Shown: positions 39,484 through 52,656, counted from the first letter of the stretch. The stretch: 64,000 nt of DNA from Burkholderiaceae bacterium (GCA_018780645.1 JADMJJ010000047.1:62001-126000); one strand, 5' to 3'. Made by a program: numbers and translations. Notes: generated by a model from the sequence alone, not told the origin.

Positions 39484-39505
39484 GCCCGCCACTGGCGGGC
39501 TTTTT
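39484..39505 (+). terminator. Intrinsic terminator after the 73-aa ORF
   Basis: GCCCGCCACTGGCGGGC followed by TTTTT. Confidence 0.85.
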
Positions 39506-39633
39506 CGCATCTGGCCGAAACACCGGCAGCGCGGCGCTGAAACAATTGAAACAAGGGCCGCCCGCAGGGAAATGCCGGTGATACACGGGCGCGGCACAGT
39601 GGCATCAACCCCGCCAACCGCCACGGAGCGCCT

Positions 39634-39702
39634 ATGCCGAACTCGAATGCCCTGAATGCCGTCGCCGCGCGCCGCTCCATGCCGCCTCGTGACCCCTCAT
39701 GA
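39634..39702 (+). CDS. Possible 22-aa micro-ORF, candidate truncated paralog of the 73-aa ORF
   Basis: MPNSNALNAVAARRSMPPRDPS*; preceded by ACGGAGCG and by a duplicate of the upstream module of the 73-aa ORF. Confidence 0.3.
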   Translation: MPNSNALNAVAARRSMPPRDPS

Positions 39703-39788
39703 GCACCGCCGCCCTGCCCCTGTTCGGCGCCGCGGCTCTGCCCCGATATGATCCGCAGCACAGCAAGAACAAGATTGGAGCCACGCCC

Positions 39789-40547
39789 ATGACCGAGCCT
39801 CTCAGCCCGGCAACCCTGCTGGTGGTGGATGACGAACCCGAGCTGCGCGAGCTGCTCAGCGAGTACTTCACCCGCCATGGCTTCGTGGTGCAAACCGCCG
39901 CCGACGCCGCCCAGGCCCGCAGCCTGGTGGCGATGGGCCGCCCCGACCTGGCCCTGCTCGACGTCAATATGCCCGGCGAAAACGGCCTGTCGCTGGCACG
40001 CTGGCTGCGCGAGGCCCACCCGGGCACCGGCCTGGTGATGCTGACCACGGCCGGTGAGTCGGTGGACCGCATCGTCGGCCTGGAGCTGGGCGCGGACGAC
40101 TACATGCCCAAGCCCTTCGAGATGCGCGAGTTGCTGGCGCGGGTGCGGGCGGTGCTGCGCCGCCTGCAGACGGCACGCCCGGTGGTCGCCGCACCGGCCG
40201 CCGAGCCCGTGGCCCAGGGTGGCAATGCCAAGCGCATTCAGTTCGGCGCCTGCTGGCTGGACCTGGACGAGCGCCGCCTGACCGGTGCCGATGGCGAGGT
40301 GATCGACATCACCGCCGCCGAGTTCGACCTGCTGGCCCTGTTCGCCCGCCACCCCAACCGCCCGCTCAACCGCGACCAGATCATGGAGCAGGCGCACAAC
40401 CGCGGCTGGGACGTGTTCGACCGCTCGATCGATCTGCGCATCATGCGTTTGCGCCGCAAGATCGAACGCAACCCCGACAAGCCCGAGCTGATCAAGACCG
40501 TGCGCAATGTGGGCTATGTATTCGTGCCGGGCGGCGGCGCGATCTGA
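39789..40547 (+). CDS. OmpR-family response regulator
   Basis: LLVVDDEPELRELLSEYFTRHGF, GADDYMPKPFEMRELLARVRAVLRR, Trans_reg_C domain. Confidence 0.94.
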   Translation: MTEPLSPATLLVVDDEPELRELLSEYFTRHGFVVQTAADAAQARSLVAMGRPDLALLDVNMPGENGLSLARWLREAHPGTGLVMLTTAGESVDRIVGLELGADDYMPKPFEMRELLARVRAVLRRLQTARPVVAAPAAEPVAQGGNAKRIQFGACWLDLDERRLTGADGEVIDITAAEFDLLALFARHPNRPLNRDQIMEQAHNRGWDVFDRSIDLRIMRLRRKIERNPDKPELIKTVRNVGYVFVPGGGAI

Positions 40548-40560
40548 GCAAGGCCAGGGC

Positions 40561-43406
<2,846 letters not shown>

Positions 43407-43410
<4 letters not shown>

Positions 43411-46286
43411 GGTCAGATCCGGCGCTGCAGACCCTCAACACCACGCGCAGGCTGATCTGGCTGCTGCTGGTGCCGGTGTTGCTGCTGCTGCTGGTGCTGA
43501 CGGCGCTGCAGTACCGCGAGCGCGTCGCCGATGCCGAGCAGGCCATCGCCCGCCAGCTCGACGAACGTGCCCAGGAGCTGGCCGCCCTGGCACAGCCGGC
43601 CCGCGCCCATGTGCATGACATGCGGGTGCTGATGGAGTCGGTCTGGAACGAGCCGCCCGATGCCGGCCCCGGCCTGGCAAGGGCGCTGCAGCCACGCCAG
43701 ATCACCGGCGTGGCCGATGGCTACAGCCTCGACGGCGCCAGCCCGCAGCAGCAGGCACGCCATGGCCAGATCTGGTGGGCCGAGCCGGGCGGCGGCGCCT
43801 TCCCCGAGGCCTGGCAGCGCCGCGCCCAGGCCTTCACCGACCATGTTCGCAGGGTCCATGCGCGAGAGCCAGGCTTCGTCGCCTCCTGGTTCGCCGGCAT
43901 GGACGTCAACACCTCGTTCGGCTACCCCTTTGTGTCCACTGCATCGATACTGCAGTCGCTGGAGCTGCCCTCCCTGCAGGCGATTGCCGCGCTGCGGGTG
44001 CAGGCGGCGCAGCGCACCCGCGCCCGCCTGGCGGGCGGCCCCGCCGATGCCGCCCGCCAGGGCCGCTGGGGCCCGCCCTACGTCAGCCAGCTGGACGGTG
44101 AACTGGTGGTCTCGCACATGGCCGAGGTGGTGGTCGAGGGCCAGATGCTGGGCGAGGTCAGCCTGGACCTGCGCATTGCCGAGCTGCAGCGCCGCATGGA
44201 CGGCTGGCGGCCGGCGGCCGGCCGCGGCTGGATCGTCGACGATCAGCGGCATGTGCTGGCCGACTCCAGCCTGCCGCTGCGGCCCTCGCTGCGGGACGGA
44301 GGCCGTGCAGTCGCCGACACCCATGTCAAGAGCGCCTTGGCCAGCCGCCTGCCCGAGGGCCTGGCGATGGCCGATCTGGCCCTGGCGCTGGAACGGCCGG
44401 GCCGGCCCCTCCATGCCGGCGGCTGGGTGCTAGCGGCGGCGCAGCGCCCAGGCTCGCCTTGGACCGTCGTGCACGCGCAGACCGAAGCCTCGCTGCGCCA
44501 GGCCGTGCTGCCCAGCCTGCTTCCGAACGCGCTGATCGCGCTGATGCTGCTGGCGATGTTTGTCGCCGGGCAATGGCTGCTCAGTCGCAATTTCGTCAAC
44601 CCGGCGATGCAGGTGCTGGCCTATCTGCGCGCGCTCACCGAGCAGCGCGATGCGCCCGCGCCGCAGCTGGGGCGGCGCTGGCAGCTGTGGGTCGATGCGG
44701 TGACGCAGACCTTCCGTACCCAGCACGAGCTGCAGCGCCGCGAGCGCCAGCGCGAGGCCTTCAAGTCGGCCATTGTCGACAAGGCGCTGGCGGCCATCGT
44801 CGCCACCGACGAGCAGGGATTCATCCGCGAGTTCAACCCTGCCGCCGAGGCCATGTTCGGCTGCAGCCATGAGGCGGCGCTGGGCCGCTCGGTGGCCGAG
44901 GTCATCATTCCGCCGCGCTTTCGCGGCCCGCACGAGGCCGGCATGCGGCGCATGCGCGAGGGGGGAGCGGCCCGCGTGCTGGGCAAGCGCATGGAGCTGC
45001 AGGCGCTGCGCGCCGATGGCAGCGAGTTCCCGGTCGAGATGGTGCTGTGGCGCACCGAGGTCGATGGCGAGTCGCATTACACCGCCTCGATCACCGACCT
45101 GTCCGAGCGCCGCGCCGCCGCGCAGGAGATCGAGCGCCAGCGCGAGGCCCTGCGCCAGAGCGAGAAGCTCAGCGCCATGGGCAGCCTGTTGGCCGGCGTG
45201 GCCCATGAGCTGAACAACCCGCTGGCCATCGTCATGGGCCGCGCCAATCTGCTCGAAGAGAAGTGCGAGGACCAGCCCGCGCTGCGCAGCGACGCGATGC
45301 GCATCCGCGAGGCCGCCGAGCGCTGCGGCCGCATCGTGCGCACCTTTCTGAACATGGCGCGCAGCCGGCCGGCCCAGCGCGGCCCGATGTGCCTGAACAC
45401 CGCCGCCCGCGCCGCCGCCGACCTGCTGGCCTACAGCTACCGCAGCCACGGCATCGAGCTGCAGCTGCGGCTGCAGGAACCGCTGCCCGAGGTGCTGGCC
45501 GACGCAGACCAGATCGGCCAGGTGGTGCTGAACCTGCTGGTCAATGCCCAGCAGGCGCTGGCCGCGGGCAGCGGCGAGTCGCGCCGTGTCAGCGTGAGCA
45601 CAGGTGTCGATGACAGGGGCGGCGCGGTCTGGCTGCGCGTCAGCGACAACGGGCCCGGCATCGCCGCGGCCGTGCGTGCCCAGCTGTTCCAGCCCTTCTT
45701 CACGACCAAACCCGAGGGCCTGGGCACCGGCCTGGGCCTGGTGGTGTCACGCTCGCTGGCCCGCGAGCATGGCGGCGAGCTGAGCCTGGAGCCTGCCAGC
45801 CCCGACGGCGGCACACGCTTCCTGCTCAGCCTGCCCCTGGGCGGCAGCCTGGGATCGGTGCCGCTGCCCACCCAGCCCGGCGAGCTGGAGTTCCAAAGCC
45901 AGGGCCAAATCCTGGTCGTCGATGACGAGGCCGAGATCGCCGAGCTGATGCGCGCCATGCTGGAGAGCGCCGGCTACGAGGTGGCCTGCGCCGAGTCGGG
46001 GGCGGTTGCGCTGGAGCTGACGGATGCGGCCCGCTTCGACGCCATCGTTTGCGATCTGCGCATGCCCGATATGGATGGCGCGGCGCTGTGGCGTGCCGTG
46101 CGTGCGCGCCAGCCGGCGCTGGCCCGGCGCATGCTGTTCGTCACCGGTGACACCCTGTCGGCCGGCGCCAGCCAGTTTCTGCAGAGCTCGGGCTGCGCCA
46201 GCCTGGACAAGCCCTTCACCAAGGCAGATCTGCTCAGCCAAGTGGCGGCGCTGATGGCGGGCCCCGGCGATGGGGCGATCCGGTAA
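43407..46286 (+). CDS. Hybrid sensor histidine kinase, paralog of the preceding gene
   Basis: Same architecture; LSAMGSLLAGVAHELNNPLAIVMGRANLLEEK; C-terminal REC ILVVDDEAEIAELMRAMLESAGYEVACAESG; ATGA overlap. Confidence 0.93.
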
Positions 46287-46454
46287 GCCCCACAGGCGCT
46301 CGCCGAGTCAGCCACTCGCCTGCAGATTTTGTCAATTACCGCACTCTTCCGCCCGCCATCGAGGCATGGGCCGGGGCAGATCCACCGCCTGGCGACCTAG
46401 GATTGTCGATGCTGTGCCCATTTTGCAGGCATGGCAGCAACCGAGGCTAGAGCC

Positions 46455-47258
46455 ATGCGCACCCTGAAAATGTTGTTGAGCCTGGCCGCCCTGAGCGGCA
46501 CTTTCGGCCTCAGTGGTCTGGCCCATGCCCAGGCCCCCGCGAATCCGGACAAGGTCAGCATCTGCCACGAGAACGAGGATGCCTTCCCCTGGCTGCTCAA
46601 GACCAAACCCGGCTACAGCCAGATCATGATCCAGCACCTGGAGAAGCAGTTGGGCGTGCCGGTCAAGCTGGTCGCCATGCCCTGGAAGCAATGCCTGGCC
46701 GAGCTGAAGAGCGGCGCGGTCGACGGCGCCATGAACGCCAGCTTCAGCAAGGACCGCGCCGAGTTTGCTCACTACCCGATGAAGATGGACGGCGATGCCG
46801 ATGCCACCAAGCGCATGTACCGTACCAGCTACGCCCTGTACAGAGCCAAGGGGGCTGCCGTCAGCTGGGACGGCCAGAAGCTCGTCACCGCGGGCACCGT
46901 CGGCGCGCAGACCGGTTTCTCCATCGTCAACCAGCTCAAGGAGCTGGGTGTCAAGGTGGAGGACAGCTCACCGACCGCCGACGAGCTGCTGGGTCGCGTG
47001 GCCTCGGGCCGCTATGTCGCCGCCGCCCTGCAGACCACCGAGGCCGAGAACACCCTGGCCAGCAATGCGGCGCTGGGCCCGAAGCTGGAACGGCTGAACC
47101 CGGCCCTGGTCGAGAAGGCCTACTACACGATCTTCTCCAAGCCCTTCTTCGCCAAGCACGGGCAGACCGCGCGCGACGTCTGGCGCATCGAGGCCAAGAT
47201 CCGCGAGTCCGCCGAGTTCAAAACCAGCGTCTCGCACTTGATGAAGTCGGTCGATTGA
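46455..47258 (+). CDS. Periplasmic solute-binding protein (SBP_bac_3 family)
   Basis: Signal peptide ending LAHAQ; KPGYSQIMIQHLEKQLGVPVKLVAMPWKQCLAELKSGAVDGAMNASFSKDRAEFAHYP. Confidence 0.85.
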   Translation: MRTLKMLLSLAALSGTFGLSGLAHAQAPANPDKVSICHENEDAFPWLLKTKPGYSQIMIQHLEKQLGVPVKLVAMPWKQCLAELKSGAVDGAMNASFSKDRAEFAHYPMKMDGDADATKRMYRTSYALYRAKGAAVSWDGQKLVTAGTVGAQTGFSIVNQLKELGVKVEDSSPTADELLGRVASGRYVAAALQTTEAENTLASNAALGPKLERLNPALVEKAYYTIFSKPFFAKHGQTARDVWRIEAKIRESAEFKTSVSHLMKSVD

Positions 47259-47270
47259 TACACGCACCAC

Positions 47271-47699
47271 TCAGGCCGCCATCGGCAGCGAGGCGTCCTT
47301 GGCAGCAGCCATCATCGTGCTGCTGACCACGCCATACAGCGCCAGCCAGGCAGCGCGCAGCTCGTCGGTGAAGCGCTCGCCCAGGCCATCGGCCAAGGTC
47401 TGTATCAGCGCCGCGCCTACGGTGGCGTAGTGGGCGTCCTGCACGCCGTAGTGAGCGTGCCGGGCACCTAGCGAGCGCAGCACCGGCAGCAGGCTGTCGG
47501 GCCGGTCCAGGATGCGGACGGCGGCGCCGAGCATCGTCATCAGCAGCGCGCCCTGCTGCTGCATATCGCCCTTGAACATGGGGCGCAGGCTGGCATCGGC
47601 AGCGAACAGATGGTGGTAGAACAGCGCGGCCACCTCCTCGGCCATGGGCTGCACAAGGGCAAAGCTGTCGCGGATCTGGGTGATTTGCTGCGGGGTCAT
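47271..47699 (-). CDS. Single-domain bacterial globin
   Basis: MTPQQITQIRDSFALVQPMAEEVAALFYHHLFAADASLRPMFKGDMQQQGALLMTML...LGARHAHYGVQDAHYATVGAALIQTL. Confidence 0.9.
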   Translation of the reverse strand: MTPQQITQIRDSFALVQPMAEEVAALFYHHLFAADASLRPMFKGDMQQQGALLMTMLGAAVRILDRPDSLLPVLRSLGARHAHYGVQDAHYATVGAALIQTLADGLGERFTDELRAAWLALYGVVSSTMMAAAKDASLPMAA

Positions 47700-47935
47700 G
47701 ACGGGCTCCTGAGTTGAAGCCTGGACATTGCGCGGCCCGTGATTCAGGCCCGTTGCGCGTCGGCTCCGGCCCTGTTTCATTGGTTGCAAACCCCGCCAAA
47801 ACGCCGCCAAACTGCCCCCCTAGCTTGAGGGTTGCAGCGCAAGCATCAGCTTCTAATGTTTCAAGGCGCACCTGATTCGCGCGAATTGCGAACAAAACAG
47901 TATCGAGGGCGGGCAACCACCAACGGAGAAGCAAT

Positions 47936-48535
47936 ATGCATGCACTGTCTCATTCCTTCGGTCGAATCGCGCTTGTTGTCGGGGCGGGTCTGGTGTTCAG
48001 CTTGGGCGTCAGCACAGCGGCGGCCCAGACGCAATCGGTCACCTTCGAGGAGTCGACCCAATCGCTCGATCCGATCTACACGCGGCCGGTCGTGGGCATG
48101 ACAGGCGACTGGACGGTCAACAAGTTCATCTACAACGGCACACCACACAAGTGGACCGACTTCCATGTGACGCTGCAGACGCTCAACGCCGCCGGCGCCT
48201 GGGTCGATTCCCCCGACGGCGATGGCATCTCCTTCGGCCAGCCCACACCGTTCGACGAATGGTTGAAGTCGGTCAGGGTGGACATCAATGGCGTCTACCT
48301 AAATGGCTGGCATGTCAACCGCACCAACCAACCGTTCGACAAGCTGGACTTCTTCTTCGACACCTTTGTCATCCAGCCCGGCCAGACCCTGTCCCTGCAC
48401 TTCGACATGAAGGACTTCGGCAGCAACACCTGGCGTCTGGTGCAGGTACCGACCATCCCCGAGCCGCAGACCTATGCCCTGCTGCTGCTGGGCCTGGCCG
48501 GCGTGGGCCTGGTGGCACGGCGCAGGAAGACCTGA
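47936..48535 (+). CDS. PEP-CTERM sorting domain-containing protein
   Basis: Signal peptide; C-terminal IPEPQTYALLLLGLAGVGLVARRRKT. Confidence 0.9.
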   Translation: MHALSHSFGRIALVVGAGLVFSLGVSTAAAQTQSVTFEESTQSLDPIYTRPVVGMTGDWTVNKFIYNGTPHKWTDFHVTLQTLNAAGAWVDSPDGDGISFGQPTPFDEWLKSVRVDINGVYLNGWHVNRTNQPFDKLDFFFDTFVIQPGQTLSLHFDMKDFGSNTWRLVQVPTIPEPQTYALLLLGLAGVGLVARRRKT

Positions 48536-48581
48536 CGCCGCTGTGGCATGCTGACGCCTCCTGAAGCGGGAGGCATCACCC

Positions 48582-49217
48582 ATGTACACCTTGTTCGGAT
48601 CGGCGGGTTCGGGTTCCGCGATGGTCGAAGCTGCGTTGGTGTTGACCGGCGCGGCCTACGAGCTGGAGCGGGCCTCCAGCTGGGAGCCCGATTCTGCGCT
48701 GGAGCGGTTGCGGGCCGTCAACCCGCTGCTGCAGATCCCGACCCTGGTCTTGCCCGATGGCTCGGTGCTGACCGAGAGCGCCGCCATCCTGATCCATCTG
48801 GGCCTGCAGTTCCCGGATTCGCCACTGCTGCCACAAGACCCGGCACGGCGGGCGCAGGCCCTGCGTGGCATGGTCTTCATTGCCGCCAACTGCTATGCGG
48901 CAATTGGCGTGATCGACTACCCGGAACGCTGGTGTGCCGACATCGACGAGTCCGCGCGTAAGCGCTTATTGAGTGGCGCGCGGGCCAGGCTGCATGCTTA
49001 TTGGGACCTGTTCGCCGACACCTTTGCCGCAGCGCCCTTCCTGAGCGGCGACGCGCCAGGCGGTCTCGATCTGATGGCCGCCGTGGTCTCAAAATGGTCG
49101 GGCACGCGCAAGCATCTGGCGCGCGCGCGGCCACAGTTCCTGGCCACGCTGGTGCGCATCGAGCGCCACCCGCAGATCGCGCCGGTCTGGGCCCGGCATT
49201 GGCCCGATGCAAGGTGA
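48582..49217 (+). CDS. Glutathione S-transferase family protein
   Basis: YTLFGSAGSGSAMVEAALVLTGAAYELER ... NPLLQIPTLVLPDGSVLTESAAILIHL. Confidence 0.88.
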   Translation: MYTLFGSAGSGSAMVEAALVLTGAAYELERASSWEPDSALERLRAVNPLLQIPTLVLPDGSVLTESAAILIHLGLQFPDSPLLPQDPARRAQALRGMVFIAANCYAAIGVIDYPERWCADIDESARKRLLSGARARLHAYWDLFADTFAAAPFLSGDAPGGLDLMAAVVSKWSGTRKHLARARPQFLATLVRIERHPQIAPVWARHWPDAR

Positions 49218-49255
49218 ATCAAGCTGAAGCAGCCTGAACAAGGCCGAGCGGCGTC

Positions 49256-49561
49256 TCAGCCGGCTCGCATGAAACCGCGCAGCCGGACCACCCAGCGCCA
49301 GACCTTGAGCCCGCGGCCCGTCCAGCGCAGCAGGCGCCGGGGCTTGAGCCCGGTCACCAGGGCCAGCAGCCCCGCCGCACCACCCACCGTCCAGGCTGGC
49401 CGGGCGCGCAGCCATTGCAGCAGCTGACGCCCCTGATCGGCCAGTGCCAGCGGCGCCCGCAGCGCCTGGGTTTCCTGGCTCAGCTGCATGCGCAATTCGG
49501 CGCTGCGAAGGCGCAGGGCCATCTGGCGCAGTTGCAGCAAGCGTTCTTGTTCTGAGGCCAT
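49256..49561 (-). CDS. YqjK-like family protein
   Basis: Small basic protein downstream of yqjD/yqjE-like genes; RLRSAELRMQLSQETQALRAPL. Confidence 0.6.
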   Translation of the reverse strand: MASEQERLLQLRQMALRLRSAELRMQLSQETQALRAPLALADQGRQLLQWLRARPAWTVGGAAGLLALVTGLKPRRLLRWTGRGLKVWRWVVRLRGFMRAG

Positions 49562-49567
49562 GGCAGT

Positions 49568-49960
49568 TCAGCCCGGCGGTTGCAGGGTGTCGCGATCGCG
49601 GGCCAGCTCGGCCAGGCTGGCCGCGAACGGCCCGCCGGTCTGCTTCAGGCGCTCGCAGGAGCGGCGCCACAGCCACACGCCCGTCCCCAGATAGATCAGG
49701 GTCAGGGCAGCCAGGGCCCAGAGCCGGTAGGCCTCGCCGGCCAGCATCACGATCAGCAGGCTCAGTGTCACCACACCGGCGCCGAGCAACATCAGCGCCA
49801 GCAAGGCGCCCATCGCCGACTGCAGCAGGCGCAGCTTCTCCTGCTCAAGCTCATTGCCTATCAGGGCCAGCCGCACCTGCACGATCTCGATCAAGGCCGC
49901 GCTGATGCGGCGCAACGCCGCCAGCAGGCCGGGCTCGGGGCCTGCAGACTGTGGCATCAA
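49568..49960 (-). CDS. Phage holin family / YqjE-like membrane protein
   Basis: LAALRRISAALIEIVQVRLALIGNELEQEKLRLLQSAMGALLALMLLGAGVVTLSLLIVMLAG. Confidence 0.8.
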   Translation of the reverse strand: MMPQSAGPEPGLLAALRRISAALIEIVQVRLALIGNELEQEKLRLLQSAMGALLALMLLGAGVVTLSLLIVMLAGEAYRLWALAALTLIYLGTGVWLWRRSCERLKQTGGPFAASLAELARDRDTLQPPG

Positions 49961-50268
49961 CGACGGCCTATCAGCAAGCCGACGATCAGACCCACACCGG
50001 CAGCCGCACCGATGGCGCGCCAGGGATTGTCATGCACATACTCGTCGGCGGCATGGCCGGCGGCCTTGGCGCGCTCGATCGCGGCGTCCTGGACATGGCT
50101 CAGGCTGTCTCGCGCATTGCTGAGCTTGGCCTGCAGCTTGGCGCGCATATCGGCCACGCCCTCACCGGTCTGGCCGGCGGTGACCCGCAGCAGTTCTTCG
50201 GCCTGGGCCACCACCATATGGAGGTCGGCCATCAGGCGTTCTTTCTGGGCCTTGCTTGCTTCGGACAT
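49957..50268 (-). CDS. DUF883 (ElaB/YqjD) family protein
   Basis: DLHMVVAQAEELLRVTAGQTGEGVADMRAKLQAKL...AADEYVHDNPWRAIGAAAGVGLIVGLLIGRR. Confidence 0.92.
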   Translation of the reverse strand: MSEASKAQKERLMADLHMVVAQAEELLRVTAGQTGEGVADMRAKLQAKLSNARDSLSHVQDAAIERAKAAGHAADEYVHDNPWRAIGAAAGVGLIVGLLIGRR

Positions 50269-50414
50269 GGTTCACTCCTTGAACAACGGGAACAGGATCG
50301 ATACTGACCATGATCATTGAAACCCCGAACCCTAGGGCCGGGTGTGACAAAACTCAAGCTGCCCGCCAATTGTGCGCCATGCCGACACCTCCCGGCGTCA
50401 AGACCCGGCACGCC

Positions 50415-50579
50415 TCATTGCGATGCTGCCGAGGCGGCAGCTGCCGGGGCCGAGGCGGCAGGCTCGTGGGCCACGTCAATGCCATGCTTTTCGCCGCCCA
50501 TGTCGACGTCACCCCCCTTGGACAGGATGAACAGGGCAAGGGCAGCAAACACGGCAAAGGCCAACGCGATTTTCCACAT
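50415..50579 (-). CDS. Small (54 aa) single-TM hypothetical protein
   Basis: [54 protein letters not shown]. Confidence 0.55.
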   Translation of the reverse strand: MWKIALAFAVFAALALFILSKGGDVDMGGEKHGIDVAHEPAASAPAAAASAASQ

Positions 50580-50679
50580 GATTCGATCTCCAGATTGATT
50601 CCGATGGCCCGAAGGGCCGCTCAGCCCTGATTGTCGGCACCGGGCTTGCGCGGGGCTTGCAAGCGGGGACGGAAATGAA

Positions 50680-50703
50680 AAAAGGCTGCCGACGCAGCCT
50701 TTT
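50680..50703. terminator. Bidirectional-type intrinsic terminator
   Basis: AAAAGGCTGC-CGAC-GCAGCCTTTT. Confidence 0.75.
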
Positions 50704-50792
50704 GCTCTTTCCGCAATCAGCCAACGGACTTGCATGCCCGTTGGCCTGATCGAGCCGAGAAACAGTCCGCAGGGACTGCTTCTCGCGCACGA

Positions 50793-52478
50793 TCAGTCTT
50801 TCGCGTAGATATCCACGTCCTTGGTTTCGCGCACGAACAGCATGCCGATGACAAAGCTCATCGCTGCGATCGTGATCGGGTACCACAGGCCGTGGTAGAT
50901 GTTGCCGTTCTGCGCGACCATCGCGAAGGTGATCGAGGGCAGCATGCCGCCGAACCAGCCGTTGCCGATGTGGTACGGCAGGCTCATCGAGGTGTAGCGG
51001 ATGCGGGTCGGGAACAGCTCCACCAGCATCGCCGCGATCGGGCCGTAGACCATGGTCACGTAGAGCACCAGAATCGTCAGGATCGCGATCACCAGCGGCT
51101 TGTTGACCTTGTCCGGGTCGGCCTTGGTGGGATAGCCCGCAGCCTTGAGCGAATCAACCAGGTCCTTCTTGAAGGCGGCAACCTTCTTGCCGCTCTCTTC
51201 GTCGAACTTGTGGCCGCCAGCCGCCACGGTGGCGTTCAGCGAATTGACGACCTTCTCGCCGATCTTGATCGATGTGATGGTGCCCGCCGGGCCGGCCACC
51301 GTCTCGTAGCTGGCCGAGTTCTGCGCCAGCGCGCGCTTGGCGATGTCGCAGGAGCTGGTGAAGTCCACCTCACGCGCAATCGGGCTGCCCTGGAAGGAGC
51401 AGGTCGACTGGTCGACGGTCACCACGATCTGTGCCGAGGCCTGAGCCTTGGCAAGATCCGGGTTGGCCGCGGCGGTCAGCGCCTTGAACAGCGGGAAATA
51501 GGTCAGGCAGGCGAGCAGCAGACCGGCCATGATGATGGGCTTGCGGCCGATCTTGTCGGACAGGGTACCAAACACGACGAAGAACGGTGTGCCGATGATC
51601 AGCGATGCCGCCACCAGGATGTTGGCCGTGGCCGAGTCCACCTTCAGCACGCTGGTCATGAAGAACAGCGCGTAGAACTGACCCGAGTACCAGACCACGC
51701 CCTGACCGGCGACCAGGCCGAACAGGGCCAGCAGCACGATCTTCAGGTTCTTCCACTGGCCAAAGGACTCGGACAGAGGTGCCTTGGAGGTCTTGCCCTC
51801 GGACTTCATCTTCTGGAAGGCCGGCGATTCGTTCATCGACAGGCGGATCCAGACGCTGATGCCCAGCAGCAGGATGGACACGATGAACGGCACGCGCCAG
51901 CCCCAGTCTGCAAAGGCCGCTTCACCGAGCGCGGTACGCGTGCCCAGGATGACCATCAGCGACAGGAACAGGCCCAGGGTCGCCGTGGTCTGAATCCACG
52001 ACGTGTAGGCCCCCCGTTTGCCCTGCGGCGAATGCTCGGCCACATAGGTGGCGGCCCCCCCGTACTCACCACCGAGGGCCAGGCCCTGCAGCATGCGCAG
52101 GCCTATCAGTATCACAGGTGCTGCCGCGCCGATCGCTGCATAGCTTGGCAGTATCCCGACGATGAACGTCGACAGACCCATGATCAGGATCGTCACCAGG
52201 AAGGTGTACTTGCGGCCGATCATGTCGCCCAGGCGGCCGAACACCAGCGCGCCGAACGGGCGCACGATGAAGCCTGCGGCAAAGGCCAGCAGCGAGGCAA
52301 TGAAGGCCGCCTGCGGGTCGAGTGCCGAGAAGAATTGCTTGGCGATGATGGGCGCCAGCGATCCGTAGAGATAAAAGTCGTACCACTCGAACACGGTGCC
52401 GAGCGAGGAAGCGAAGATGACCTTCTTTTCCGTCGTCGTCATGCCTGTGCTGGTGGAGACTGCGCTTGCAGTGGCCAT
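50793..52478 (-). CDS. MHS-family MFS transporter with a large extra-membrane insertion
   Basis: FEWYDFYLYGSLAPIIAKQFF, FGALVFGRLGDMIGRKYTFLVTI, GLALGGEYGGAATYVAEHSP; extra segment of about 125 aa at 51100..51480. Confidence 0.92.
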   Translation of the reverse strand: MATASAVSTSTGMTTTEKKVIFASSLGTVFEWYDFYLYGSLAPIIAKQFFSALDPQAAFIASLLAFAAGFIVRPFGALVFGRLGDMIGRKYTFLVTILIMGLSTFIVGILPSYAAIGAAAPVILIGLRMLQGLALGGEYGGAATYVAEHSPQGKRGAYTSWIQTTATLGLFLSLMVILGTRTALGEAAFADWGWRVPFIVSILLLGISVWIRLSMNESPAFQKMKSEGKTSKAPLSESFGQWKNLKIVLLALFGLVAGQGVVWYSGQFYALFFMTSVLKVDSATANILVAASLIIGTPFFVVFGTLSDKIGRKPIIMAGLLLACLTYFPLFKALTAAANPDLAKAQASAQIVVTVDQSTCSFQGSPIAREVDFTSSCDIAKRALAQNSASYETVAGPAGTITSIKIGEKVVNSLNATVAAGGHKFDEESGKKVAAFKKDLVDSLKAAGYPTKADPDKVNKPLVIAILTILVLYVTMVYGPIAAMLVELFPTRIRYTSMSLPYHIGNGWFGGMLPSITFAMVAQNGNIYHGLWYPITIAAMSFVIGMLFVRETKDVDIYAKD

Positions 52479-52547
52479 GGTGGGTGTCTCCTATTGCTTG
52501 AGGGACCACCGCCCGGTGGCCCTTGGGCCGGACTATGGAAGCCTGCT

Positions 52548-52584
52548 CTGACCCCTGTCTGACGCGGAACTGATGCCAAACTGA
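52548..52584. promoter_or_regulatory. Four CTGA repeats at exact 11-bp spacing upstream of the MHS transporter
   Basis: CTGA at 52548, 52559, 52570 and 52581. Confidence 0.55.
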
Positions 52585-52656
52585 CAAACCCCAGGGCAAC
52601 CCTTGGATTTCATTTCTCATCATGAGAGTGCGCCGAGTCCGCGGGTAATCACTGCA

